From contig CACHBR010000005.1 of NCBI GenBank assembly GCA_902578115.1, forward strand, positions 1-64,000: 64,000 nucleotides of DNA, given 5' to 3'. Both the position numbers and the translations under genes were made by a program. Positions 8,434 through 18,561 of the stretch are shown here, piece by piece (positions within the stretch are counted from its first letter, which is position 1; each line of letters opens with the position of its first letter). This DNA comes from an uncultured Pelagibacteraceae bacterium (GTDB lineage: Bacteria > Pseudomonadota > Alphaproteobacteria > Pelagibacterales > Pelagibacteraceae). Below the pieces are notes generated by a model that saw only the letters and a list, made by a program, of their open reading frames with translations, had not been told where the DNA came from and searched no databases.

Positions 8434-9987
8434 GTGTTAAATTTTTCAAAGATAAAAATAATATTAATATATTTTTCCTTTATAGTCATAAGTTTATTTT
8501 GTTATTCTAATTTTTCAGATTCTAAAAATATTTTTTTAAAAAAGAAAATTAATCTTGGTCTCGATTTGCAAGGTGGTTCATATCTTCTTTTAGAAGTTGA
8601 CAGTACACCTCTTCAAAATAGACAGATACAATCAAAAGTTATTCCGCTTAAAAAAAAACTTATTGAAAAAAAAATCACCTATACAAATTTTAAAATAAAA
8701 AACAACAAGATAATTTTTGATATATCTCAGGATGATAAAGAAAAATTTGATAATTTTTTCACTGATAAAAATAACGATATAAATACTTTTTTAGATAAAT
8801 ATAGATCCTTCGAATTAGAATATAATTTAGTTAATAATCAAATTATAATCGGTTTATCAAAAAATGGGATAATTAACTTAAATACATCTGCTGTAGATCA
8901 ATCAATTGAAATTGTTAGAAAAAGAATTGATGAAACTGGAACAAAAGAACCTTCAATAATAAAACGAGGCAGTAATAGAATTTTAGTTGAATTACCCGGT
9001 GTAAAGGACCCTGAAAGAATAAAGGAACTTCTAGGCAAAACAGCTCAATTATCTTTTAGATTAGTAACAGATAACAAAACAGAATTTGGTAATGAATTTT
9101 TTACTTTAACTGATACGCAAGAAAAAATATCAGTAAGCAAGAGAATTATTTTAACTGGCGATAATTTAATTGATGCCAACCCTAAGTACGATAACATAAA
9201 TCAAGAACCAATTGTTGCATTTACTCTTAACAGACTTGGATCTCAAAGATTTGGACAAGCAACAAGCAAAAATATTGGAAAAAGAATAGCAATTATTTTG
9301 GATAATGAGGCTATAAGCGCACCTGTAATAAGAGATTCAATAACTGGTGGACAAGGAACTATTTCAGGAAATTTTACTTTTCAAACTGCTACTGACCTTG
9401 CTTTACTTTTACGTTCTGGTGCACTACCAGCGCCTTTATCAGTTGTTGAAGAGAGAACAGTAGGACCAGATTTAGGACAAGACTCCATAGACGCTGGAGT
9501 TCTATCTTTGCTTATTGGGTTTATTTTGGTGATAGTATTTATGATAATTAAATATCGTTTTTTTGGCCTTATAGCTAATATTTCATTAATATCTAATCTT
9601 TTAATGTTGATTGGTTTTCTAACCCTTTTAGAAGCCACGCTTACTTTACCGGGAATTGCCGGTATAATTTTAACAGTAGGAATGGCCGTAGACGCGAATG
9701 TGTTGATATTTGAAAGAATAAAAGAAGAATTAAATAAAAATATAGGAAATAATATTCAAGCGTTTGATTTAGGATTTAAAAGATCAGTCATCACTATTTT
9801 AGACGCAAATATCACAACATTAATTGCATCAATAATACTTTTTATATTTGGCTCAGGCCCTGTAAAAGGTTTTGCTGTTACACTATCAATTGGATTAATT
9901 ACTACATTATTTTCTGCATATTTTATTTCAAGACATTTAACCTCAATAATAGTTTTGAAAAATAAAGAGAAGAAACTTTTAATATGA
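8434..9987 (+). CDS. secD: Protein translocase subunit SecD
   Basis: SecD works with SecF and YajC as a proton-driven factor that helps pull exported proteins through SecYEG. The start is a GTG at 8434, 7 bp after yajC. The N-terminal helix is followed by LGLDLQGGSYLLLEVD (D1 motif) at about residue 40. A periplasmic P1 domain follows, with QQSIEIVRKRIDETGTKEP-type sequence and the six-helix RND core with VGPDLGQDSIDAG and GMAVDANVLIFERIKEEL. Length 517 aa is typical. It overlaps secF by 4 bp (ATGA). Confidence 0.96.
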   Translation: MLNFSKIKIILIYFSFIVISLFCYSNFSDSKNIFLKKKINLGLDLQGGSYLLLEVDSTPLQNRQIQSKVIPLKKKLIEKKITYTNFKIKNNKIIFDISQDDKEKFDNFFTDKNNDINTFLDKYRSFELEYNLVNNQIIIGLSKNGIINLNTSAVDQSIEIVRKRIDETGTKEPSIIKRGSNRILVELPGVKDPERIKELLGKTAQLSFRLVTDNKTEFGNEFFTLTDTQEKISVSKRIILTGDNLIDANPKYDNINQEPIVAFTLNRLGSQRFGQATSKNIGKRIAIILDNEAISAPVIRDSITGGQGTISGNFTFQTATDLALLLRSGALPAPLSVVEERTVGPDLGQDSIDAGVLSLLIGFILVIVFMIIKYRFFGLIANISLISNLLMLIGFLTLLEATLTLPGIAGIILTVGMAVDANVLIFERIKEELNKNIGNNIQAFDLGFKRSVITILDANITTLIASIILFIFGSGPVKGFAVTLSIGLITTLFSAYFISRHLTSIIVLKNKEKKLLI

Positions 9988-10892
9988 AAAAAATATACAA
10001 CTTTAATTTTGTATCTAAATTTAAAATTACCAATTTAGCTTCAATTTTTCTAACACTTATCAGTTTGATTTTAATATCCTTTAAGGGTTTAAATTATGGA
10101 ATTGATTTTAAAGGTGGTACACTTATAGAATTAAGAGTTGAGTCTGATAAAATTACAATCAGTGATATTCGTTCTGCTTTTTCAAATATGAATTTAGGTG
10201 ATTTAAACGTGAAAGAGTTTGGAAAAAAAGGTGATTATTTAATAAAATTTGAAAAAAAGGAATTTAATAAAAATAGTAATATTAAAACAATTAAAGAAAA
10301 TGTTGTAAGCAAACTAGGTGTAGATGCAAATTTTAGACGTATAGAAAACGTTGGCCCGAAAGTCAGTGCTGAATTGTTAAATTCTGGGTTATTAGCGATA
10401 AGTTTAGCATTAGGAGCGATGCTTTTTTATATCTGGGTCAGATTTGAATGGCAATTTAGTCTTGGTTCAATTACTGCAATTTTTCATGATGTCCTAATTA
10501 CTTTAGGAATTTTCTCCTTACTATCTCTCGAAGTTAATCTTTCAATAGTTGCGGCCGTACTTACGATTGTTGGATACTCGATGAATGATACTGTTGTTAT
10601 ATATGATCGTATTAGGGAAAACCTATCTAAGTATTCGTCTAGCTCGATAGAGGACATTTCAAATACCTCGATAAATGAAACACTATCAAGAACAATTATC
10701 ACTTCAGTTACAACCTTATTGGCACTAGGATCAATTTTTGTCTTAGGTGGTGAGATTTTAAAAGGCTTCTCATTAGCAATGATTATCGGTGTACTTATTG
10801 GAACATATTCTTCTATATTTGTGGCTTCACCAATATTAAAATATTTAAAAGTTAGTTATAAATCTATTGCTAAAGATGAAGAAAAAAATTAA
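9984..10892 (+). CDS. secF: Protein translocase subunit SecF
   Basis: Partner of SecD in the inner membrane. It has helix 1, then GIDFKGGTLIELRV (D1-type motif) near residue 36, and IRVENVGPKVS-like sequence (here RRIENVGPKVSAELL). The RND core contains VGYSMNDTVVIYDRIRENL, with the conserved Asp of the proton path. Length 302 aa is normal. Its stop codon shares a TTAA with the stop of the convergent gene at 10889. Confidence 0.96.
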   Translation: MKKIYNFNFVSKFKITNLASIFLTLISLILISFKGLNYGIDFKGGTLIELRVESDKITISDIRSAFSNMNLGDLNVKEFGKKGDYLIKFEKKEFNKNSNIKTIKENVVSKLGVDANFRRIENVGPKVSAELLNSGLLAISLALGAMLFYIWVRFEWQFSLGSITAIFHDVLITLGIFSLLSLEVNLSIVAAVLTIVGYSMNDTVVIYDRIRENLSKYSSSSIEDISNTSINETLSRTIITSVTTLLALGSIFVLGGEILKGFSLAMIIGVLIGTYSSIFVASPILKYLKVSYKSIAKDEEKN

Positions 10893-11488
10893 TAAAGATT
10901 TTGAGCTATAACCATTGTCATAAGCATCGGCAATGATAATAATGTATTCACTCGAGATGTTATAACTGCAGTTTTTGCGTGTTTAGGTTTGTCCTCTGGA
11001 GCGCAATCAACAATACCAAGAACTTTTTTTTGGTTAGGCCAAATTATAAACCATACGTTAAAAGCCATAATTATTCCAAGCCACATCCCAATTCCTATTG
11101 CTGTATTTTTTCCACCGCTTCCAATTCCTAGTATCATTGCGTCATGAACATAACCATTTAAATAAGCAACGATTAAACCAGTTACTATAGTTGCTAATGC
11201 TGCCCACCTAAAATAAAACAAAACAGCAGGAGCAATTATTTTAGTAATTGCAGGTTTTTGTTCGTCTGTAAATTTTGGCATATTTGGTATTTGAACAAAA
11301 TTTAAATACCATAGTAATCCTATCCACATTATTCCAACAACAACATGTAAATATCTAAATAACCAGCTCCAAAATAATCTGTCAAACGCCCAATCTCCTC
11401 CAGCAAAGAAAAGTCCAGCAAATAATAAGATAGCTAAAATAGCTGAGAGGTGAATTGTTTTTGATAGGGATTGTAATATGTTAACCAT
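10889..11488 (-). CDS. PuuD-like urate hydroxylase membrane domain, no cytochrome c domain
   Basis: A 199-aa integral membrane protein with about five helices. The segments RYLHVVVGIMWIGLLWYLNF and WPNQKKVLG match the N-terminal membrane domain of PuuD-type urate oxidases (the Urate_ox_N family). Full-length PuuD carries a C-terminal cytochrome c domain with CxxCH; here the protein ends soon after the last helix and no CxxCH is present. It may use a separate electron acceptor or do another redox job. No purine-catabolism genes adjoin it. It lies alone between secF (convergent) and uvrA (same strand, 26 bp upstream). The family match is by recognition; the reaction is inference. Confidence 0.65.
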   Translation of the reverse strand: MVNILQSLSKTIHLSAILAILLFAGLFFAGGDWAFDRLFWSWLFRYLHVVVGIMWIGLLWYLNFVQIPNMPKFTDEQKPAITKIIAPAVLFYFRWAALATIVTGLIVAYLNGYVHDAMILGIGSGGKNTAIGIGMWLGIIMAFNVWFIIWPNQKKVLGIVDCAPEDKPKHAKTAVITSRVNTLLSLPMLMTMVIAQNLY

Positions 11489-11514
11489 AATTTATTGTAC
11501 CACAAAAATTAATT

Positions 11515-14391
11515 TTATGCAGTTTTTTTCATTTTACCATTTATTAAATTTTTGAGAAATTTACCCGTATAACTGTTATCAACTGTAGCTACTTTTTCAG
11601 GGGAGCCCTCGGCAATCACTTTTCCACCTTCAGCACCACCCTCGGGACCCATATCTATAATCCAATCAGCTGTTTTTATTACATCTAGATTATGCTCTAT
11701 TACAACTACGGTATTACCTGTGTTTACAAATGCTTGTAAAATTTCAAGTAATTTTTTTATATCATGTGTATGTAAACCAGTTGTCGGTTCATCAAGTATA
11801 TAAAGAGTTCTACCGGTAGATCTTTTTGATAGCTCCTTAGCTAATTTAATTCTTTGAGCTTCACCACCTGACAGAGTAGTCGCTTGTTGTCCAATTTTAA
11901 TATATCCAAGCCCAACATGTTTTAATGTTAAAAGTTTTGAGTGCACTGTTGGAATGTTTTCAAAAAAATTACAACCCTCTTCAACTGTCATATCTAAGAC
12001 CTCAGCTATATTCTTATTTTTGAATTTTATTTCTAATGTTTCTCTATTATATCGACTTCCTTTACAAGCATCACAAGGTATATAAACATCTGGTAAAAAA
12101 TGCATTTCATAAGTTATCACTCCGTCACCTTCGCATGTTTCACATCTTCCTCCTCTTACATTAAAAGAATATCTCCCGGGCTTATATCCACGTGTTTTTG
12201 AGTCAGGAAGATTAGCAAACCAATCTCTTATTGGACCAAATGCTCCTGTATATGTTGCTGGATTAGATCTCGGAGTCCTTCCAATTGGAGATTGATCTAT
12301 ATCTATCACCTTATCAATTAATTCTATTCCTTTATAACCTTTAAATGGTTTAGGTAATTTTCTAGACTTATTTTTGTTAAGGGATAAATTGAGCGCATTA
12401 TATAAAGTTTGTAAAACTAAAGTTGACTTTCCGCTACCTGACACTCCTGTCACACAAGTAAATGTTCCAGTTGGTATTTTAAGATTTGCATTTTGGAGAT
12501 TATTTCCTGTAGCACCTAATATTTCTAAATATCTTCCATTTTTTGCTGTTCTTCTCTTTCTAGGCAAAGAAATATATTTTTTTCCTGATAAATAATTTCC
12601 AGTAATACTATTATCTGTATTTATAATATCTTTTAAATTACCTTGAGCAGTTATTTGACCACCATTTAAACCAGCTTCTGGACCAAGATCAATAATATGA
12701 TCTGCATTTTCCATAGTCTCAGTATCATGCTCAACGACAATTACTGTATTACCTAGATCTCTAAGTTTTTTCAAAGCAGCAATTAATTTTTTATTATCTC
12801 TTTGATGAAGGCCTATTGATGGTTCATCTAAAACATATAGTACACCTGTTAGTCCTGATCCAATCTGAGAAGCTAGTCTTATTCTTTGTGACTCACCCCC
12901 TGATAAAGTTCCAGACTCTCTTGATAATGTCAAATAATTAAGACCCACATTTAATAAAAAATTTAATCTTTCATTAATTTCTTTTAGTATGTGCTGCGCG
13001 ATTTTTTTTTCTCTTGAGGATAAAATATTATCAAGATTTGCAAACCACTTTTGTGAGTCTTCTATAGAAAATTTTGTTATTTGACTTATATTTAATTTAT
13101 TAATTTTAACGCAGAGAGCCTCTTCTTTAAGTCTCATCCCTTTACATTTCTCACAACTGCTTTCACTTTGATATTGAGCGATTTCGTCTCTTTTCCAATC
13201 ACTATCAGTTTCTAAATATCTCCTTTCAAGGTTATTTATTACACCCTCAAAGGTTTTTTTAGTGTCATATTTTTCATATCCGTCATCATAATAAAATTTA
13301 ATTTCTTCATCATCTGAACCATAAAGAATAATATCTTGGTATTTTTTTGGTAACTTTTTCCATTTTGTATCTAACGAAAATTTATAATGTTTCGCAATTG
13401 ATGATAATGTTTGCGCATAATACATAGATGTAGATTTAGCCCAAGGCTCAATTGCTCCATCTGCTATTGTTTTATTTTTATCTGATATTACAAGATTAGG
13501 GTCAACGTTTAGGTTATGCCCAATTCCTTCACACTCTTCACATGCACCAAAAGGGCTATTAAATGAGAACAATCTTGGTTCAATTTCCTCAATAGTGAAA
13601 CCACTTTCTGGACATGAAAATTTTGATGAGAATAATATACTTTCTTTTTTTCTAAATTTCTTTGGTAGTGTTTCATTTTCATATTCGGCAATTAATAAAC
13701 CGTTTGAAAGATTTAGTGCCGTTTCTATACTGTCTGCTAATCTGTTTCCCAATTTTGAGTTAAGTACAATTCGATCAACTACAATTGAAATATCGTGCTT
13801 AACTTTTTTATTTAATTCTGGGAAATCATTTATATCGTAATATTTTCCATCAACTTTTATTTTTTGAAAACCTCTTTTTTTATAATTTAAAATATCTTTT
13901 TTATATTCACCTTTCCTTCCTCTTACTACTGGTGCAAGTAGAAAAATTGTACAATTCTTTGGTAAGGCTTTTACTTTATCAACCATTTCACTTACGGATT
14001 GTGATACTATAGGTTTGCCAGTAAATGGAGAGTAGGGAATACCAACTCTAGCAAAGAGAACTCTCATATAATCATAAATCTCGGTTACTGTCGCAACAGT
14101 TGATCTTGGATTTTTCGGTGCATTTTTCTGTTCAATTGAAATTGCCGGACTAAGTCCCTCAATTAAATCAACATTAGGTTTTTTCATTTTATCTAAAAAT
14201 TGTCTCGCATATGCCGATAAACTTTCAACATACCTTCTTTGTCCCTCTGCATAAATTGTATCAAATGCTAAAGATGATTTTCCTGATCCGGAAAGTCCTG
14301 TAATCACTATAATTTTCTCTTTAGGAATTTCTAAGGAAACATTTTTTAAATTGTGTTCTTTAGCCCCTTTTATCAATATCTTTTTAAGCAT
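11515..14391 (-). CDS. uvrA: Excinuclease ABC subunit A
   Basis: UvrA scans DNA for bulky lesions in nucleotide excision repair. Two ABC ATPase modules are present: Walker [11 protein letters not shown] near the N-terminus and [10 protein letters not shown] in the second half, each with an LSGGE signature ([27 protein letters not shown]). The second zinc finger is complete ([10 protein letters not shown] ... IPCDACKG). In the first, the pattern is C260-x2-S263 ... C284-x2-C287, so one of the four Cys found in E. coli is Ser; I believe this is common in alphaproteobacteria. Length 958 aa is normal. It is divergent from ssb across a 90-bp gap. Confidence 0.97.
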   Translation of the reverse strand: MLKKILIKGAKEHNLKNVSLEIPKEKIIVITGLSGSGKSSLAFDTIYAEGQRRYVESLSAYARQFLDKMKKPNVDLIEGLSPAISIEQKNAPKNPRSTVATVTEIYDYMRVLFARVGIPYSPFTGKPIVSQSVSEMVDKVKALPKNCTIFLLAPVVRGRKGEYKKDILNYKKRGFQKIKVDGKYYDINDFPELNKKVKHDISIVVDRIVLNSKLGNRLADSIETALNLSNGLLIAEYENETLPKKFRKKESILFSSKFSCPESGFTIEEIEPRLFSFNSPFGACEECEGIGHNLNVDPNLVISDKNKTIADGAIEPWAKSTSMYYAQTLSSIAKHYKFSLDTKWKKLPKKYQDIILYGSDDEEIKFYYDDGYEKYDTKKTFEGVINNLERRYLETDSDWKRDEIAQYQSESSCEKCKGMRLKEEALCVKINKLNISQITKFSIEDSQKWFANLDNILSSREKKIAQHILKEINERLNFLLNVGLNYLTLSRESGTLSGGESQRIRLASQIGSGLTGVLYVLDEPSIGLHQRDNKKLIAALKKLRDLGNTVIVVEHDTETMENADHIIDLGPEAGLNGGQITAQGNLKDIINTDNSITGNYLSGKKYISLPRKRRTAKNGRYLEILGATGNNLQNANLKIPTGTFTCVTGVSGSGKSTLVLQTLYNALNLSLNKNKSRKLPKPFKGYKGIELIDKVIDIDQSPIGRTPRSNPATYTGAFGPIRDWFANLPDSKTRGYKPGRYSFNVRGGRCETCEGDGVITYEMHFLPDVYIPCDACKGSRYNRETLEIKFKNKNIAEVLDMTVEEGCNFFENIPTVHSKLLTLKHVGLGYIKIGQQATTLSGGEAQRIKLAKELSKRSTGRTLYILDEPTTGLHTHDIKKLLEILQAFVNTGNTVVVIEHNLDVIKTADWIIDMGPEGGAEGGKVIAEGSPEKVATVDNSYTGKFLKNLINGKMKKTA

Positions 14392-14481
14392 ACTTTTTAA
14401 CAGCCTAAATAGTTAGACCTTATAATTGTTGTTAATTTATGCTATATTATCTTTTATTCATTAACAATAAACCTAAGAATT
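14392..14481. promoter_or_regulatory. Divergent promoter region between uvrA and ssb
   Basis: The 90 bp between the start codons of uvrA (reverse) and ssb (forward) must hold promoters for both. A TATAAT lies at 14421-14426 and a TATATT at 14443-14448, either of which could be a forward -10, but I find no well-spaced -35 for them. No alphaproteobacterial SOS box (GTTC-N7-GTTC or its complement) is seen, although uvrA and ssb are classic SOS genes in other bacteria. Confidence 0.45.
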
Positions 14482-14934
14482 ATGTCAGGAAGTTTAAATA
14501 AGGTTCAAATAATAGGTAGACTGGGTGCTGACCCTGAAATTAAGCAAATGGTTAACGGAAAAAACGTCGCAAGGTTGAGCGTAGCTACTAGTCAAAGTTG
14601 GAAAGATAAATCTAGTGGGGAGAGAAAAGAGAAAACCGAGTGGCATAGAGTTGTAATATTTAACGAGGGTTTGGTAAATATTGTACAACAATATCTTAAA
14701 AAAGGAGCAAACGTTTATCTTGAGGGACAACTAAGCACAAGAAAATGGAGAGATGAAAAATCTGGACAAGATAAATATTCAACGGAAATAGTTCTTCAAG
14801 GATATAATTCTTCATTAACAATGTTAGGAGGAAAGAATGCATCAAATAATAGCCAGCCTTCACAAGAAAGTTCTCTCCCAAACGATCAAATGTCACAAGA
14901 TAATTCTGATCTTGATGATGAAATTCCTTTTTAA
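14482..14934 (+). CDS. ssb: Single-stranded DNA-binding protein
   Basis: SSB coats single-stranded DNA in replication and repair. The N-terminal OB fold begins SLNKVQIIGRLGADPEIK with the typical family pattern and extends to about residue 115. A Ser/Asn/Gln-rich linker follows, then the acidic protein-interaction tip DLDDEIPF, which recruits partners such as polymerase III and RecG. Length 150 aa is normal. gyrA begins 4 bp downstream and is probably co-transcribed. Confidence 0.96.
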   Translation: MSGSLNKVQIIGRLGADPEIKQMVNGKNVARLSVATSQSWKDKSSGERKEKTEWHRVVIFNEGLVNIVQQYLKKGANVYLEGQLSTRKWRDEKSGQDKYSTEIVLQGYNSSLTMLGGKNASNNSQPSQESSLPNDQMSQDNSDLDDEIPF

Positions 14935-14938
14935 ATAA

Positions 14939-17512
14939 ATGCAAAAGACAGAAGTAAAAAATAATTCAAATTATAAACCAATTTTTGTTCATCAAGAAAT
15001 GAGCTCATCTTATCTATCGTACGCTATGAGCGTAATAGTTAGTAGAGCCCTTCCTGATGTAAGGGACGGTTTAAAACCAGTTCATAGAAGAATTATTTAT
15101 GCAATGTACAAAGGAGGTTATGATTGGGGAAAACCTTTCCGTAAATCAGCAAGAATAGTCGGTGATGTAATTGGTAAATATCACCCACATGGTGATCAAG
15201 CCGTATATGATGCTTTAGTTAGGTTAGTTCAAGATTTTTCCATGAGTCTTCCATTAATTGATGGGCAGGGTAATTTTGGGTCAATAGACGGGGATCCTCC
15301 TGCAGCTATGAGATATACAGAAACAAAACTTTCAAAAGTTTCTCAATTCCTTACAGAAGGATTGGAAAAAAATACTGTAGATTTTAGAAACAATTATGAT
15401 GAGACAGAAAGAGAGCCAACTGTTCTTCCGTCACAATATCCTAATCTATTAGTTAATGGAGCAGGAGGTATTGCAGTAGGAATGGCAACAAGTATTCCAC
15501 CACATAACTTAGGTGAGATTATAGATGGAACTATTAGCTACATCAAAAATAACGATATTACTATTGGTCAATTAATGAAACATATTCCAGGCCCAGATTT
15601 TCCAACCGGGGGTTTAATTATCGGAAGAGATATAATTAAACAAGGTTATAACAAAGGTAGAGGATCATTTAAAATTAGAGGAGAAATTGGAGAAGAAAGT
15701 TTAAAAAATGGTAAAACAAGACTTGTTATAAAATCTATCCCTTATCAAATAAATAAATCTGTTTTAAATGAAAGAATAGCTGATCTATCTAGACAAAAAA
15801 AAATAGAAGGGGTTAGTGATATTAGAGATGAGTCAAATAGAGACGGCATAAGAGTAGTAATAGATTTAAGAAGAGGTGTTGAGCCAGAAACTATAAGAAG
15901 ACAACTTTATAAGTTAACAAGCGTAGAGTCTTCGTTTGGTTTTAATACTTTAGCCATTGTTGATGGAAAACCAAAAATACTTAATCTAAAGGAATTTATT
16001 TCACAATTTGTTTCCTTTAGAGAAAAAACTGTACTTAGAAGTATTAAGTTTGATCTTAAAAAAACAGAGGCTAGAGCACATATATTAATTGGTATTGCTA
16101 CCGCTGTTGAGAGTATTGATGCAATAATTAAAATTATAAAAAGTTCAAAAGATACCGAAACAGCTAAGAAAAATTTGTTAAATAAAAAATGGCCAATTAA
16201 AAAAAGCTCAAAATTGGTTTCAATGATTGAAAAAAAACAAAATTTATCTAAATATCAGTTAAGTGAAACACAAGTAAATTCGATTTTAGAATTAAGACTT
16301 CAAAAACTTACTGCTTTCGGTATAAATGAGATAGAAACTGAAATTAAAAAATTATCTGAACTAATAGTTTACTACAATAAAATTATAAAATCAAAAAAAG
16401 AACTATTTAATTTGATCATTAAAGAACTGGAAGAAATTAAAAATAAATTTTCAATTAAACGAAGAACAAAAATAGTTGATGCGGTTTTAAATTATAATAT
16501 TGAAGAAACTATACAAAAAGAAGCTGTTGTAATTAATATTACAAATCAAGGCTATATAAAAAGAGGATCTCTATCATCGGTTAAAACACAGAAAAGAGGA
16601 GGAAAAGGTAAAACAGGTATAACTACTAGGGAAGAGGACTTTGTAGTTAGAATTTTAACTGGAAACTCTCACAGTCAAGTTTTATTTTTTTCATCACAAG
16701 GTTTAGCTTATAAGCTTAAAGCTTGGAAAATCCCTAAAGGAAGTCTTTCTTCTAAAGGAAAATCTTTATTTAATTTGTTGCCACTTAAAAATACACAGTC
16801 AATTACATCGACACTTCTTTTGCCCGAAAATGATAGTGAGTGGCAGAAACTATATGTTGTATTTGTAACTGCAAAAGGGAAGGTAAGAAAAAATTCATTA
16901 ATTGATTTTTTAAATGTCAATGCAAGTGGAAAAATTGCAATGAAACTCGATGAAAATGACAAAATTATTGGCGTAGAAAAATGTAAGGAAAATCAAGATA
17001 TTATTTTAGGTACTAAATTTGGAAAATGTATCAGATTCATGTCTAAAAAAATGAGATTATTTAAAGGTAGATCCTCTAAAGGTATTAGAGGTATTAATTT
17101 ACAAGATAATGATAGTGTAATGTCTTTATCAGTTATTGATAGCAGCCAAAATTCTAGTGAAAGTTCAAAAAAAAATGGATCAAAAAAACCCTCATTAAAC
17201 GAATATGTGCTGTCAATTACCGAGAATGGTTATGGAAAAAGAAGTTCTTTGTCTGATTTTAGAGTAACTAATAGAGGTGGAAAAGGAATTATAGGGATAG
17301 TTAATTCAAAAAGAAATGGAAATGTTACTTCAAACTTTATAGTGACAGACAAAGATCAAATTATATTATCAACCGATAAAGGAAGAGTAATTAGAGTTCA
17401 AGTAAAGGAAATAAGAATAGCTGGTCGTAATACACAGGGCGTTAGAATTATTAAATTATCTGGTGAAGAAAAAGTTGTTTCTGCTATCAAGATAGAAGAT
17501 AATATAGATTAA
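14939..17512 (+). CDS. gyrA: DNA gyrase subunit A
   Basis: GyrA carries the DNA-cleaving tyrosine of gyrase. The catalytic Tyr is Y126 in [11 protein letters not shown]. The C-terminal beta-pinwheel begins with the GyrA box QKRGGKG at residues 551-557, which separates GyrA from ParC. The quinolone-determining region reads [17 protein letters not shown]: the E. coli Ser83 position is Gln87 here, while the Asp87 equivalent (D91) is kept. Length 857 aa is normal. It sits between ssb and coaD with gaps of 4 and 2 bp. Confidence 0.97.
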   Translation: MQKTEVKNNSNYKPIFVHQEMSSSYLSYAMSVIVSRALPDVRDGLKPVHRRIIYAMYKGGYDWGKPFRKSARIVGDVIGKYHPHGDQAVYDALVRLVQDFSMSLPLIDGQGNFGSIDGDPPAAMRYTETKLSKVSQFLTEGLEKNTVDFRNNYDETEREPTVLPSQYPNLLVNGAGGIAVGMATSIPPHNLGEIIDGTISYIKNNDITIGQLMKHIPGPDFPTGGLIIGRDIIKQGYNKGRGSFKIRGEIGEESLKNGKTRLVIKSIPYQINKSVLNERIADLSRQKKIEGVSDIRDESNRDGIRVVIDLRRGVEPETIRRQLYKLTSVESSFGFNTLAIVDGKPKILNLKEFISQFVSFREKTVLRSIKFDLKKTEARAHILIGIATAVESIDAIIKIIKSSKDTETAKKNLLNKKWPIKKSSKLVSMIEKKQNLSKYQLSETQVNSILELRLQKLTAFGINEIETEIKKLSELIVYYNKIIKSKKELFNLIIKELEEIKNKFSIKRRTKIVDAVLNYNIEETIQKEAVVINITNQGYIKRGSLSSVKTQKRGGKGKTGITTREEDFVVRILTGNSHSQVLFFSSQGLAYKLKAWKIPKGSLSSKGKSLFNLLPLKNTQSITSTLLLPENDSEWQKLYVVFVTAKGKVRKNSLIDFLNVNASGKIAMKLDENDKIIGVEKCKENQDIILGTKFGKCIRFMSKKMRLFKGRSSKGIRGINLQDNDSVMSLSVIDSSQNSSESSKKNGSKKPSLNEYVLSITENGYGKRSSLSDFRVTNRGGKGIIGIVNSKRNGNVTSNFIVTDKDQIILSTDKGRVIRVQVKEIRIAGRNTQGVRIIKLSGEEKVVSAIKIEDNID

Positions 17513-17514
17513 AT

Positions 17515-18009
17515 ATGTCCAAAACTGCCATTTATCCCGGAACATTTGATCCAATAACTTTTGGGCATATAGATGTTATAAAAAAATCTTTAAAGATTGT
17601 TGATAGATTAATAGTTGCAACAACCGATAATATTGAAAAAGATTATTTATTTTCATTAGACGAAAGAATTGAAATTTTAAATAAGTGTTTGTTTAATGAC
17701 TTACGATTTAACAAAAATAAAATTAAGATAATTTCTTTTGATGACTTAACAGTAAAAATCTGTAAAAAATATAAGGCATCTATAATTATAAGAGGATTAA
17801 GAGCTGTATCAGATTTTGAATATGAATTTCAATTAGCTGGAATGAATAAGAAACTTGATAAAAGTGTTGAAACTATTTTTTTAATGTCTGATATTGAAAA
17901 TGAAATAATTTCTTCAAAGTTTATCAAAGAAATTGGAAAATTGAAGGGTGATTTAAAAAAATTTGCTACAAAATCTGTTATAAAGGCTATTAAATCTAAA
18001 TTCTCGTGA
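17515..18009 (+). CDS. coaD: Phosphopantetheine adenylyltransferase
   Basis: CoaD transfers AMP from ATP to 4'-phosphopantetheine, the penultimate step of coenzyme A synthesis. The nucleotidyltransferase motif TFGH is in YPGTFDPITFGHIDVI at about residues 7-22. The second motif is IISSKFIKEI (family ISSxxxR/KE). RGLRAVSDFEYEFQLAGMN is the conserved central segment. Length 164 aa is normal. Its last codon overlaps the GTG start of the next gene by 4 bp (GTGA). Confidence 0.96.
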   Translation: MSKTAIYPGTFDPITFGHIDVIKKSLKIVDRLIVATTDNIEKDYLFSLDERIEILNKCLFNDLRFNKNKIKIISFDDLTVKICKKYKASIIIRGLRAVSDFEYEFQLAGMNKKLDKSVETIFLMSDIENEIISSKFIKEIGKLKGDLKKFATKSVIKAIKSKFS

Positions 18010-18557
18010 AAAGATTTTTTTTAGTATATATAATAACGTTATTATTTTTTATGAATACTGCAACAGCAAATGATAAAATGTTAATGAAACTTGAGGCAGG
18101 TGAAGTGGAAATTCAACTATTTCCAGACGTTGCACCAGGACATGTCAAAAGAATCAAAACTTTAGCAGAAAACAAAGAGTACGACGGAGTAGTTTTTCAT
18201 AGAGTCATTAATGGCTTTATGGCTCAAACAGGAGACGTAAAATTTGGAAATTCAAAAAATTTTAACGCTGATTTAGTTGGAACTGGTGGTTCTTCTTTAC
18301 CAGATTTAAAAGCTGAATTTAGTAACCTTCCACATCAAAGAGGAACTTTATCTATGGCACGATCAATGAATCCAAATAGTGGTAATAGTCAATTTTTTAT
18401 TTGTTTTGATGCAGCTCCTCATTTAGATGGTCAGTATACTGTTTTTGGAAAAGTGACTAAGGGTATGGAATTTATAGATAAAATTAAAAAAGGGAATGAT
18501 CCAAACGGGTCTGTTGAAAATCCAGATAAGATAGTAAGCTTTTCTGTAATAAAATAA
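18006..18557 (+). CDS. Periplasmic peptidyl-prolyl cis-trans isomerase, cyclophilin type
   Basis: Cyclophilins speed proline isomerisation during protein folding. The N-terminus has a clear signal peptide, a Lys-Arg start then FFLVYIITLLFFM and a small-residue ATA site near residue 22, so it acts in the periplasm. The cyclophilin core shows VVFHRVINGFMAQTGD, the substrate-pocket pattern with Arg and Phe, and SMARSMNPNSGNSQFFIC with the conserved Gln-Phe-Phe. Start is GTG, overlapping coaD by 4 bp. Length 183 aa fits a PpiA/PpiB-type single-domain enzyme. Confidence 0.92.
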   Translation: MKRFFLVYIITLLFFMNTATANDKMLMKLEAGEVEIQLFPDVAPGHVKRIKTLAENKEYDGVVFHRVINGFMAQTGDVKFGNSKNFNADLVGTGGSSLPDLKAEFSNLPHQRGTLSMARSMNPNSGNSQFFICFDAAPHLDGQYTVFGKVTKGMEFIDKIKKGNDPNGSVENPDKIVSFSVIK

Positions 18558-18561
18558 GTAA

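Noticed and set aside
12374-12595. Forward open frame inside uvrA
   Set aside because: It lies wholly antisense to a conserved UvrA region and shows no family pattern.
14392-14481. LexA/SOS box between uvrA and ssb
   Set aside because: No GTTC-N7-GTTC or its complement occurs in the gap.
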